This document shows, in pieces, positions 1-9,064 of a DNA stretch of 20,856 nucleotides. The position numbers and the translations under genes are program-made. The DNA is from Rhizophagus sp. LPA8_4_AMF (taxonomy: Eukaryota > Glomeromycota > Glomeromycetes > Glomerales > Glomeraceae), in contig JADRCO010001259.1 in assembly GCA_021464525.1 (NCBI GenBank), positions 1 to 20,856 on the forward strand, read 5' to 3'. Within the stretch, counting starts at the first letter, position 1, and each line of letters begins with the position of its first letter. The notes under the pieces were generated by a model. It did not search any database, was not told the DNA's origin, and was given only the letters and a program-made list of their open reading frames with translations.

Positions 1-125
1 TAAAATTGCCTTTTTTATATATAATTTATCCATTTTTAGTAATAATATGTGCACATTTTTATGTTGTGTAACTGTGCACATAAAAAATCAAGGTGCACAT
101 GTGCACATTGTGCACATAGATTTTA
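1..125. repeat. GTGCAC palindrome cluster
   Basis: Five copies of the self-complementary hexamer GTGCAC lie at 49-54, 74-79, 93-98, 101-106 and 110-115, mostly in the context TGTGCACAT. The rest of the stretch is AT-rich. No reading frame of note is present. The cluster abuts the 80-bp tandem array and may be its degenerate edge or the end of a separate element. Function unknown. Confidence 0.6.
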
Positions 126-618
126 CACATTGCATTTCGCAATATTTTTTTCAATATTTTAACAAAAAACGTTGCGAAACCATTTTTTGTTTAATAATAT
201 ATTAAAAAAATGTTTCACAATGTTTTTTTCTGATACTTTACCAAAAAACGTTGCAAAATGTTTTTTTGTATAATGTTATATTAAAAAAAAACATTTTGCA
301 ACGTTTTTTCCGATACTTTAACAAAAAAAGTTGCAAAACATTTTTTTGTATAATATCATATAAAAAAAAATGTTTCACAATGTTTTTTTCTGATACTTTA
401 ACAAAAAATGTTTTGCAACATTTTTTTCTGATACTTTAACAAAAAATGTTGCGAAATATTTTTTTGTATAATATTATATTAAAAAAAACGTTTCGCAATT
501 TTTTTTTTGATACTTTAACAAAAAATATTGTGAAACCATTTTTTGTTTAATAATATATCAAAAAAAAACGGTTCACAACATTTTTTTTGATATTTTAATA
601 AAAACGTTGTGAAACATT
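126..618. repeat. 80-bp minisatellite, about six units plus a half unit
   Basis: The landmark GATACTTTAACAAAAAA (or a close variant) recurs at about 152, 232, 312, 392, 430, 509 and 589. Spacings are 80, 80, 80, 38, 79 and 80 bp, so this is a tandem array with one truncated unit. Each unit also carries GTTGCGAAAC-like and GTTTCACAAC/GTTTCGCAA-like segments in opposite orientation, so each can fold on itself. A 62-codon open frame at 251-439 is only the repeat read through and is not called as a gene. Confidence 0.85.
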
Positions 619-627
619 TTCTGAAGA

Positions 628-824
628 TAAAGCTCGAGCCAGCTTAAGCCAGTTTGAGCCTAGCTTAGCTTGAGCCAAGATTTTTCAAGGCTCGGCTCAG
701 CTCACTTTAGCTTAAGCTGAGATTTTTATGGCTCGGCTCACTCCACCTTGAGTCCAAATTTTTTTTTTCGAGCCGAGCCAAACCAGACTGTAGTTCGGCT
801 CAATCCAGCTCATGCAGAGCTTTA
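628..824. mobile_element. GAGCC/GGCTC-rich inverted-repeat element (hAT-like MITE candidate)
   Basis: This stretch is much richer in G+C than its surroundings and consists of many short direct and inverted copies of GAGCC, GGCTCGGCTC and AGCTTAAGC. Its ends are inverted: TAAAGCTCGAGCC at the left and, on the other strand, TAAAGCTCTGCATGAGC at the right. TAAAG/TAGTG-type ends recur in other elements here that have 8-bp duplications, hence the hAT-like suggestion. I could not see a convincing target-site duplication, so the exact ends and the superfamily are uncertain. Confidence 0.5.
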
Positions 825-1690
825 CCTTTGAATGTTGATCAAAATTTCCAGTATCCTTCTATTCTCCAAAGAAAATAAGGTTGCATAAAAATTCCAAAAG
901 ACAAGAAAAAACAAAAAGAAAAAAAAAAACAAAGTGTCTATGGGAAAATTCTGAAGGATAAAAAACTTACGTAAAAAATACCAAACAAACACCACAATAC
1001 CGTCACCTTATATTAGAATAAACCTTCAGACAAAAACAGTGAGCACTTCTACTATTAACTAGCGAGCGAGACTTTTAGGTTACTTCTTCTAAAAATAATA
1101 GTCCAGCTTGAGAATTACTTGATCAGTTAGTGTTCAACAGAAAGGAACTAGAACATACTTCTTAAAACTGTTCAGGAACACCAAAGAAATATTCATATAA
1201 AACGGCCATATTACATTAAGCTTAGTGAATGACTACAAGAAGTAGTCCTGTAGGAAAACTTCAAAAAGTGGGTTGAAAACCAGCAAGCGGGTAAAATATT
1301 TCTAACACTGAGTCACTTATGTCATTAAGATGAAACTTCCAGTCCAGAAACACTTCTCCAAATACACCTAGAAGGGTCACCTAAAAAGCAAGGTCACAGC
1401 AACTTCTACTGGAAAAGTGGTCAAAGTGATCATCAGAAAGAGTTGCAGAAGATCTCTTATTTTGATAACTATAAAGAGATGTGACTATATAAAAAATTTC
1501 GTATATATATATAAATCATAATTTTGACCAAAAATTAACATAATTTTGATCAGAATTATACTTAAATACTTTATTGATCATAATTTTACCAATATTGATC
1601 ATATTAAGATGATTTTATTTATTTATATATGTAATAATCTTGTACTTCAAATTATAAAATTCAATAAAGTATACTGTTTGCAATCTATCA
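825..1690. other. Non-coding stretch, slightly less AT-rich, no gene seen
   Basis: No open frame of useful length is present. A purine-rich run sits at about 898-935. The part from about 1020 to 1480 is less AT-rich than the flanks and has gene-like base composition, but stops occur in all frames, so it may be decayed transposon or pseudogene sequence I cannot assign. From about 1500 it turns into simple AT-rich sequence with repeated TTTTGATCA/AATTTTGACC words. Confidence 0.5.
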
Positions 1691-1691
1691 A

Positions 1692-2090
1692 GATGATCTT
1701 ACCACCATTTGATTCATTTTGATGAGACGAATCTAATGATATAAATTCATCAAAATTCAATCACTAGATCAATTTCTGAAATTAAAAATTATTGAATAAG
1801 TTTTGAGTAGTAACTCCGTCAATATTGATTATAGAGAGATGATCTTACCACCATTCAATTCATTATAATGAGACGAATCTAATGATATAAAATACATCGA
1901 AATTCAATTACTAGATCAATTTCTAAAATTAAAATTATTAAGTGAATTTAGAGTAATATCTCTGTTAATATTGATTATAAAGAGATGACCTTACTACCAT
2001 TAGATTTGTCTTGATAAGATGAATTTAATGATATAAAATTTATCAAAATCTGATCACTAGATCAGAAGTAATTCTCAATTTCGTATTTTG
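1692..2090. repeat. 146-bp tandem repeat, three diverged copies
   Basis: Copies start at about 1692 and 1838 (GATGATCTTACCACC) and at 1984 (GATGACCTTACTACC), exactly 146 bp apart each time. Each contains an ATGAGACGAATCTAATGATA-like block and ends near a TCACTAGATCA-like block. The third copy is the most diverged. Single diverged copies of the same words occur elsewhere in the window (about 3420-3610, 4735-4780, 15540-15880, 16255-16380, 20075-20165), so this is a local amplification of a dispersed repeat. No coding potential is apparent. Confidence 0.8.
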
Positions 2091-2220
2091 TAAATTTAAT
2101 TATAAAATTGTAAATTTATATATGTAAATCATTTTTAAAACTAGTCTGATCAGTTTCAATATCAGTCACAAACTGATTTACCAATCAAAATAAATAACTT
2201 TTTATCATTACAAATTAATA

Positions 2221-2590
2221 CAGTCAACCTCCTTTATAGTCACACCTCTCGAGACTGAAAAAAAAGGGTGTGATTATAAAAAAGTCATATGTTGTGACTA
2301 TAGAGGAGGTTTTTCTAATATGTTTATTAGTACATTAGGCTAAAATATGGTGTGTTTATAAAGAAGAATTTTATATGATGTGATTATACAGGAGGTGATT
2401 ATATAGGGGGTCGACTGCATATGTAATACTTTTTTAATATAAAATTTTTAGAAATTGGTATGATAGTGGCTATATGCAAAATGGAACTATATAAGATAGA
2501 TTTTATATGTAAAAATTTGGGACACTTAACTAAGATGACTATATAAATGATTGTAACTATAAGGGAAGTGATTATATAGAGAGTTAACTG
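2221..2590. mobile_element. TA-flanked TIR element with an extra internal terminus (Tc1/mariner-pogo MITE-like)
   Basis: The left end reads CAGTCAACCTCCTTTATAGT. The right end read on the other strand is CAGTTAACTCTCTATATAAT. TA dinucleotides flank both ends (2219-2220 and 2591-2592). A third, equally good terminus in the right-hand orientation lies at 2417 (other strand CAGTCGACCCCCTATATAAT). Words of the type GTGATTATA and GTGACTATA recur inside on both strands. There is no coding capacity. It is either a compound element or a 197-bp MITE (2221-2417) next to a solo end; at 2417 the flanking TA has become CA. Confidence 0.7.
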
Positions 2591-2592
2591 TA

Positions 2593-3015
2593 GCCATTTT
2601 ACAAAAATCTATTTTGGTAGAAACAGATTTGGAATATTATGTACCTAAAATTTTCTTTTTAAGAAATTAAATAATTTCTGCTGGAATTAAGTGAATAATT
2701 CTAGCTGAGTTTATATATTTAATTTTAGCAGGAATTTTGGATTTCAGAATTTATATTTTTTGTAACTAAATGACTATAAATTGATATGCCAAATTGTGTA
2801 AAATTTTCTGATTGCCATAAATCAGATATGTTAAAATTGATAATATTTCTGAATTTTAGCTGAATTTAGTTTAATTTTCAGCCAATTTATCATATGTCTG
2901 ATTTGCCTTATTTTGACCAATATTTATATATGAATAAATACATTTTGCTGATCATATTCAAAAATAGTTAGACTAATTTTAACAAAAATGAAAAAGTTCA
3001 AATAACTCAAAAATA
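2593..3015. other. AT-rich non-coding stretch
   Basis: No gene is visible. Related words such as CTGAATTTTAGCTGAATTTA, AATTTTAGCAGGAATTT and ATCAGATATG recur loosely, so this may be an old, decayed repeat. No clear termini can be placed. Confidence 0.4.
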
Positions 3016-3096
3016 GTATTCAAAACATCATTTTTATACTTTAAGTAAACTTGCAGAGCAGGTTAAAATGCATTTACTAAAAGTTTATTTTTAAAT
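3016..3096 (+). repeat. Dispersed repeat, copy 1 (second copy at 20368-20480)
   Basis: The block starting GTATTCAAAAC and running through AAGTAAACTTGCAGA and TTTACTAAAAGTTTAT matches, in the same orientation and order, the block at 20368-20480. The two copies are about 17 kb apart, and the second is about 30 bp longer owing to an insertion. Function unknown; probably a fragment of an interspersed element. Confidence 0.6.
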
Positions 3097-3307
3097 TATA
3101 CAAATTATATTTCAAAAAAAATGGGATTTCTGTTAGAATTATGTGACTACTTCACTTTAGATATTCCTCTTTTTATTCTCTATATTATTCCTTTTACTCT
3201 TTTTGTTTTTTATTATTACCTTTACTTTCTTTTATTTTTATTATCACTTTCTTATTATTTTGCTTCCTTTTGCTTCTTTTCATTCCTTTTATATTTTTCA
3301 TCATTAT

Positions 3308-3704
3308 TAAAGTTCTGAACAGGTTAGTTCAGTTCCATTTTTCAGTTCTTTTCTAATTGGTCAAAACCTATTTTATGCAATAACTTGCCATTCAGTAATC
3401 ATAGAAAATGATCAATATCTTGTTGGAATCCTCTTATCAAGACAGTTCGAATGATACCAAAATCATCTTTCTAGTATTGATAGGTGGCGAGTTAATTTTG
3501 CTAATTTTTCAAAAAATAACTTATCATCTATCGATTCTAAAAAGATACTTTTAGTATCATTCAAATCGTCTTGATAAGAGAATTCTAATGAGCTATTAAT
3601 CATCTTTTTACGATCACTGGATGGCAAATTATTGTGCAAAATAGGTTTTGAACAATCAGAAAAGAACTGAAAAATGGAACTGAACTGACCTGTTCAGAGC
3701 TTTA
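3308..3704. mobile_element. 397-bp near-palindromic MITE (hAT-like ends TAAAGYTCTGAACAGG)
   Basis: The two halves are inverted copies along almost their whole length (arms about 195 bp, centre near 3506). The left end reads TAAAGTTCTGAACAGG and the right end on the other strand TAAAGCTCTGAACAGG. Further matched blocks include CAGTTCCATTTTTCAGTTCT and CTCTTATCAAGAC. The 8 bp on each side are ATCATTAT and ATCATCAC (6 of 8 identical), compatible with a decayed hAT duplication. TTAA tetramers at 3307-3310 and 3702-3705 leave a piggyBac-like origin as the alternative. No coding capacity. Confidence 0.8.
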
Positions 3705-3911
3705 ATCATCACTTTCACTTCTTCTATCTTCATTATCTCCTTTTATTCCTTTTACATTTTTATCATTATTTTTACTTTCTAATCATTTATTTCATTTCTT
3801 TTATATTTTTCATCATCATTTTTGCTCTCTTATTATCTATATTTCATTCTTTTTACATTTTTTATAATCTTCTTTACTCTCTCATCATTTATTTCATCAC
3901 TTTATCATTAT

Positions 3912-4124
3912 TAGTGCTCCAAGACCGGTCTTCAAAACCGATTTTAAACCAGTTTGACCTAAAGAAATCAAGACCGGTTTAACTAATATTTCCTTTTTAG
4001 ATAAATTAAAACCGGTCTGATATGCCAAACTGGTTTAAAATCTTATTATAGAGAATTTTTTCTAAACCAGTCTCCAGTTAAAGCGGTCTGAAACTGGAAA
4101 TCAGAAACTGGTCCTGGAACACTA
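3912..4124. mobile_element. 213-bp hAT-like MITE (TIR TAGTGYTCCARGACCRGT)
   Basis: Terminal inverted repeats are TAGTGCTCCAAGACCGGT at the left and TAGTGTTCCAGGACCAGT at the right on the other strand. The flanks are ATCATTAT and ATCATCAT, an 8-bp duplication matching at 7 of 8, although the surrounding tract is simple enough that chance is possible. Inside are many copies, in both orientations, of AAACCGGTYT/AAACCAGTYT, the kind of subterminal repeat array that hAT transposases bind. No coding capacity. Confidence 0.75.
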
Positions 4125-4355
4125 ATCATCATTTCAGTTTCTTATCATCCATTTTGTTTCTTTTACATTTTTCATCATCATTTTCTCATCTTTATTATTT
4201 TTATAGTTATTTTCACATCCTTATTATTTTTCATAATCCTTTTCATTGCACTTTTCATTTTTCTTTCATTATACTTTAATTTTCCATAAACATTTTTGCA
4301 CCCTTATAGTTTTCTATAACAATTTTCGCACTTTTATTATTTTTATAATCTACAA

Positions 4356-4616
4356 GTTACAACTAAGGTTGCTGGAGAAACTAGAGGATTTTGGCAAGTT
4401 AGTGAAATGCCAAAATAGCGAGACTTTGCCAAAACTATATGAAAGTCTTATTAAAAAGTTGGCAAAATTCTGGAGAAAAGTGAAACCTGACGAAACCTAT
4501 TATAAATGGTAAAACTGCCAAAACTTTGCTGAAACTATAATAAAATTATAGTAAAATCTTGGCAAAACTAATCTTAGAATTTTGGAGAGGTTTAAACAAG
4601 CAACTTTAGTTACAAC
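4356..4616. mobile_element. 261-bp inverted-repeat MITE, ends GTTACAACTAAGGTTGC
   Basis: The left end GTTACAACTAAGGTTGC pairs with the right end, which reads GTTGTAACTAAAGTTGC on the other strand. TTTTGGCAAG and its complement lie further in on both sides, with several more TTGGCAAA/TTTGCCAA words between. I see no clear target-site duplication, so the superfamily is not assigned and the true tips may differ by a few bases. Confidence 0.55.
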
Positions 4617-5760
4617 AGAATCCTAAACAATACTAAAATAACTTAGATTTTATATATAACAAAAATTTCAAAAAAATATCTTGATCAATATTGTACCTAC
4701 AGAGATTATATAGATATTAAAATGTTTGTCTTGATGAGATAAATTTAACAAATTTAAGATCATTAAAATCCAATTACTGGTTTAAAAAATAACAAAATTT
4801 AAAGCCAAAAAATTAATATAACTTTATACATTTGAAACCAAAATTTATTAAAAGTTTATACAATATCAGATCTGAATTTTTTTAGTATTATTTGGAATTC
4901 TCCTACAATAAATATTTGTGATGAATCATGACAGTTAAGCTGCTAATTTTAGGTACAATACATTGATCACAGAATTTGTTTATATATCAGTATGAATTTT
5001 AATGAGTAGAAGGTAGAGAAGAAAATGTATTTTTTTTATGTTTTTTTTGGAATTTCATTAGTAATGAAACTTTACAAGCTTTTATTTGATTTTCATAATT
5101 GAATATTTATTTAAAGAAAAAAAAATTGTATTCATTTATATGTATTTTTATTGCATTTTTTTAATCATTAAAAATGAAAATTTTTATTTTTTTATGAATA
5201 TAATATAAAATATAATTGTGTTATATGGTAAAATTCACCTCCTGGTAAATTAAATTTAAATTAATTAGTAGTGAATTTCACTTCTGGTGAATGTTAAAAT
5301 AATCCTAAATTAAATTATATTTTACAAAATGGATTCTTATATAAAGGTATAATTACATATATAAGATATACTGTATATATATAAAAATCCAATTAATTTT
5401 TAACCTATATAACTATATATAACATGAAAAATTAATATAAAAATATAATACTTTTAAAAAATATATATACAGTAATTATTATTATTATAATAGTCTATTT
5501 AATAATAATCCAACTTTTATTATTCAAAATCAATACCAATTTTTTTGGAATTGTATATCTTAATATTAAATATTTAAATTGGCATTTTACTGTTTTTAAA
5601 AATGCAAGATCTAGTTACTATATATACTAACTAAATTAAATCAACCAGCTATTCTAAAATTTTAATATGTCATTTATATCACTTTTTTAACTAATTATAA
5701 AATAATATTTAATTAAAGCCGTTACATGAATATCAGACTTTTTTTAGAGCTACTATATTT
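4617..5760. other. Very AT-rich intergenic stretch, no gene seen
   Basis: No coding region is supported. A diverged single copy of the dispersed GAATCTAATGATA-type repeat lies near 4680-4790. Two similar blocks at about 5230-5255 and 5268-5298 share a TTCACYTCTGGT-like core; the second forms a small TTCAC...GTGAA hairpin. The remainder is TA-rich simple sequence. Confidence 0.4.
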
Positions 5761-6077
5761 TCTAATCTTATAATGGGGAACATTGCCATTCTTGGAAAAA
5801 AGATCCAGACGTCACAAGACATTCAGTTTCACAGTAAGCCACTAAAATTACAGAATTTTGCATCAGGCACAACGAAAAATATTAAAATAAACTGACTTAG
5901 GCTTTTTGTTTATAAACCACAAGCATTCATTTAGAGTACCTGTGACCTTTGCTAAACTTTTTCATATTTAAGATATTTAAGTGTATTTTTTTTTTTTTGA
6001 GCACGGCAGGATTTGCGCGGAGTTCAAGTTTTTAATCATATACACACACATACATTTAATGGTTATAAACAGTTAAC
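5761..6077 (+). promoter_or_regulatory. Probable promoter and 5' UTR of the RhoGAP gene
   Basis: Base composition becomes less AT-rich from about 5770. A GACGTCA word (bZIP/CRE-like half of TGACGTCA) occurs near 5808, and a T-run with GC-richer sequence lies at about 5990-6025. The start codon at 6078 is preceded by AAC. No mapped start site is available, and assignment rests only on position and composition. Confidence 0.35.
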
Positions 6078-8880
6078 ATGCCACATCACCATCCCTCTGA
6101 AGAAACGTCTAAGGCGAGTTTAAAAGCATGGTGGAAACAGTTTACTGCAAAAAATGCAAAACGAGAAAATGAAGTAAAAGGAAAAGGTAAACTATGAAAC
6201 TTGTATGAAATTGAGTCGAGTTTTACTTAAGTATGAAAACGAGTTTATTAGACGTACATGGAATAGATGAAAAGTAATGTTGCGTAAAATGATTGGATTG
6301 ATACAAAATTGGAAAGGATATTTCTAAATCCTAAAATGATCATAATTCAAATTCATTTTCACAATATTTTCATATCATTATTAGGTACTAAAGGAATTTT
6401 TGGAGTGAGACTCTCAGAAGGTATCGAATATGCAAGTGTACCGATATGTATGGCTGGTGCAGATGGACAGCAATATGTATATGGATATATTCCTACAATA
6501 GTTGCAAAGTGTGGAATGTATCTTAAAGAAAAAGGTAATAAATCTGTTTATTAAGCTAAAAAGAGTAGTTAACTATACTTTTATTTAAAGTACCATCTGA
6601 CTCATTATAAGTTTCATTTTATGTGATTAGCCACAACAACAGAAGGCATATTTCGTTTAAGTGGATCTGCGAAGCGGATAAAAGAATTACAAACGATTTT
6701 TGATTCGCCACCATCATATGGAAAGACATTAACCTGGGTGGGTTATTCTGTACATGATGCCGCAAATATACTGCGAAGATATTTAAACCATTTGCCAGAT
6801 CCAGTAATACCACATCAGTGGTATGAACAATTTAGATCGGTTCATGGTAAGAGGTCAAATTAAACAAAAAATTTAAATACGGCCTTTTTTTAATGCTTTA
6901 ATTTATAATTTCTATTTGATATTTCTTAACAAAAATGACAGATACTTGTGCCGATACTAATAAAAGGGTACAGCTGTATCAGAAATTGATCGCAAAGCTA
7001 CCCAAAGAAAACCAACACCTACTTCTTTATATCCTTGATCTTCTTGCTGTCTTCTCATCGAAGTCGGGACAAAATTTGATGTCAGCAAAGAATTTGGCAT
7101 CAATTTTCCAGCCGGGTATTCTATCACACCCTAACCACGACATGGCACCTGAAGAATACAAGTTATCTCAAGAAGTTTTAGAATTCCTAATTGATTATCA
7201 AAATTATTTTTTGATGCCTGGTGGACAGGAAAATAACACGACGACGACAATTTCAAATAATAAGGAAGCTCAAGGAGGAAATACAATGCGAGATATAAGG
7301 TACAATGGGAATCATGGGATCAATAGCGTAGGAGCTAGTGGTTCAATATCTCTAAAAGAACCGCATGACCTAAATAATCTACCTATTGCACACTTGTCAT
7401 TACGAAGATCAAGTTTAAGCCTTGAACATCGAAGTAAATCGACAGATTCCATAACGATGTTATCGGATGTCAATAATGAACAAGATACGAACGAAGATCT
7501 GAAACGACGTCAAGATCAACAAGATACTACTTCAACGTCTTTAGTCCGTGAAAATACTACAGGTAGTCTAAAAAGAAGTAAAACATTGCCAAGTAAGAGA
7601 CCGAAATATGAAGGGGCCCAAAAAAGAAATGACGGAACCCAAACAACACCTACGACTGGCAGTTCGAACGGTAATGATATTTTCCGTCCATAGCTATCTT
7701 CTATTCTTGCATTCTATCTATTTGTGGTTTTGTTCTTCCGAATTATTGGATCCGAATTTTCTTGCATTTTCTTTATTCTTTTTAATATGGGTTTTTTAAA
7801 GTATATGTGGTTACTGGGGAGAAAGGGTATGTGTATAGAGAAGGCTTCGCTTTTTAATTATCTTCCCATACCACCATTTTAATTAAAGCATAGAATTTCA
7901 TTTCTTAATTAATATTAACTTTTTATAATTTCGGCATGACAGAAATAAATATTTATATATACAACTTACACACGAGCTACATTACATTTATTAACTGTAT
8001 GTTTTTTTTCTCTTTTATTTTTTCTTTCTTTGCTTTTCTACTCTAACCTCTAACACCTTACGGAACCTTAACGCGAACTTTGGGGGAAACCTTTGTATTA
8101 TATTTTATTTTACTCCTTTTTTTGGAAAATAAAATCATTTTTTTGTTGACTTTTTTATTGAACAAAACCCCAAAATATATGTATTTTTATAAAATAAAAT
8201 TCTAATAATATGTTATTTAAATTACAATTTTGTTATTTAATAATAATATATATATTATAGATATAGATAAAGAAGATAAAAAATCAAAAAAAAGACAAAG
8301 TTTAGTACAGCTTGTACCATTAATAACTTTACCGAAAGGAAATAATAATGATCGATCAGGAAAATCTTCGCAAAAATCTAGAAAGAAATCATTATCAATA
8401 TCATCATCACTAAAAAGAACTTCAATATATAATAAAAGTGGTACAAGTGGAAACATTGAACCTATAAATATTTCTTCAGTATCTTCGTCAATGAAAGGCG
8501 GACCGTCATCGCCGAAATCACTATCATCACCAAAGTCTCTTACATCGCCATCATCACTTAATGGAAAGAAATTAGTTGATGTTATGTCAGATGAAAAAGA
8601 GAATGCATCAATAACCAGTTCATCAAATTCTTCAGTAATCAAAAGACGTAAACGCGGCGATAAAAAAGGTAAAAATGTACAAGAAACTCAAGAAGGGCGA
8701 GAAGATAATGGAAAGGAGAGAAAGAATTTTTTGTTGGAGCTAAAAAGGAAAATGTGGTTTAGTGGTGGTGGCGGTAGCAGTGGTAGTAGTATTGGAAGTA
8801 GAAATAGTATGGTAAGTGTTGGAAGTGTTGATAGTAGTGGAGAAGAAAAAACATTGGAACAATTAAGAAAAGGAAATTAA
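6078..8880 (+). CDS. RhoGAP-domain protein, fungal Sac7/Bag7-like, five exons, 607 aa
   Basis: This gene encodes a GTPase-activating protein for a Rho-family GTPase, expected to switch off Rho signalling to actin and cell wall at the cortex. Predicted exons are 6078-6186, 6385-6534, 6631-6846, 6942-7670 and 8261-8880 (1,824 bases with stop). Every junction has GT/AG ends and phase 1. The N-terminus (MPHHH...SLKAWWKQFT) is basic. The RhoGAP domain spans about residues 41-250: GIFGV near 40, YGYIP and VAKCG, arginine finger R95 in GIFRLSGS, DAANILRRYL at 129-138, KNLASIFQPGIL at 208-219. The lysine and asparagine typical of p50RhoGAP appear as R135 and G217; I recall similar residues in Sac7-type fungal proteins. 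Residues 251-607 are Ser/Lys/Asn-rich, probably disordered, with RRSSLS, KRSKTLPSKRPK and KRRKRGDKK segments that may be phosphorylated or target the protein. The last intron (590 bp) is least certain; if retained, the protein ends NDIFRP at 7693. AG at 8266 is an in-frame alternative acceptor. Confidence 0.88.
7671..8260 (+). other. Long fourth intron of the RhoGAP gene, possible alternative 3' end
   Basis: Donor G|GTAATG at 7671 and acceptor TTATAG at 8260 join in phase. At 590 bp the intron is several times longer than the other three (198, 96 and 95 bp). Read through, it adds six residues and a stop at 7693. AATAAA hexamers follow at 7944-7949 and 8128-8133, so it could act as a composite terminal exon. 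No other exon is evident within it. Confidence 0.55.
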
Positions 8881-9064
8881 TTATAATCCGATTTCATTGA
8901 TTTAATTGTATATTAACTAATATTTATTATTATATGTTTTTATTATTTGTATTTTAGCTAAAGCTCATTAATTCTATTAGTAAATAATTATTATTTTGTT
9001 TTTTTTTGTTTGAATAAAGTCAATAAAAAATTGTAATTTGATGAGTGTGATTCTAAAAATTATA
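8881..9064. terminator. Shared convergent 3' region with poly(A) signals on both strands
   Basis: This 184-bp gap separates the stop codons of the two convergent genes. On the plus strand AATAAA occurs at 9013-9018 and 9022-9027, within 50 bp of the minus-strand gene's stop. On the minus strand AATAAA reads at 8928-8923 and 8943-8938, close to the plus-strand gene's stop. If these signals are used, the two 3' UTRs overlap. Confidence 0.55.

Larger units (their letters stand above)
3140..4350. repeat. Pyrimidine-rich low-complexity tract, interrupted by two elements
   Basis: On the plus strand the sequence is dominated by TTTTCATCATTTT, TTTATTATTTT and CTTTTACATTTTT words, so on the other strand it is a purine-rich AAAATGATGAAAAA tract. 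It resumes with the same texture after the elements at 3308-3704 and 3912-4124, which therefore look inserted into a once continuous tract. Two open frames here (3121-3318, composed of Phe, Leu, Tyr and Ser, and 4246-4512, similar at its N-terminus) are low-complexity artefacts. Confidence 0.7.

Noticed and set aside
251..439. 62-codon open frame within the minisatellite
   Set aside because: It is the 80-bp repeat translated; its peptide repeats Lys/Phe/Asn words and has no gene context.
1..618. CRISPR-like array
   Set aside because: The tandem units are contiguous 80-bp repeats without unique spacers, in a eukaryotic setting with introns.
3121..3318. 65-codon Phe/Leu/Tyr-rich frame resembling a membrane peptide
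   Set aside because: It arises from the pyrimidine-rich low-complexity tract, where T-rich codons give hydrophobic residues automatically.
4246..4512. 88-codon frame
   Set aside because: It runs from the low-complexity tract into the inverted-repeat element at 4356-4616, so it is a chance composite.
6619..6813. Minus-strand frame opposite RhoGAP exon 3
   Set aside because: It is a shadow of exon 3, which is strongly supported by conserved RhoGAP motifs.
8217..8642. 141-codon minus-strand frame rich in Asp, Ser and Phe
   Set aside because: It is the complement of the Ser/Lys-rich exon 5 of the RhoGAP gene, which joins upstream in phase.
8261..8880. Exon 5 region as a separate gene
   Set aside because: It has no in-frame ATG until well into the exon, a good acceptor AG at its start, and phase matching the donor at 7671; an unlinked gene is less likely.
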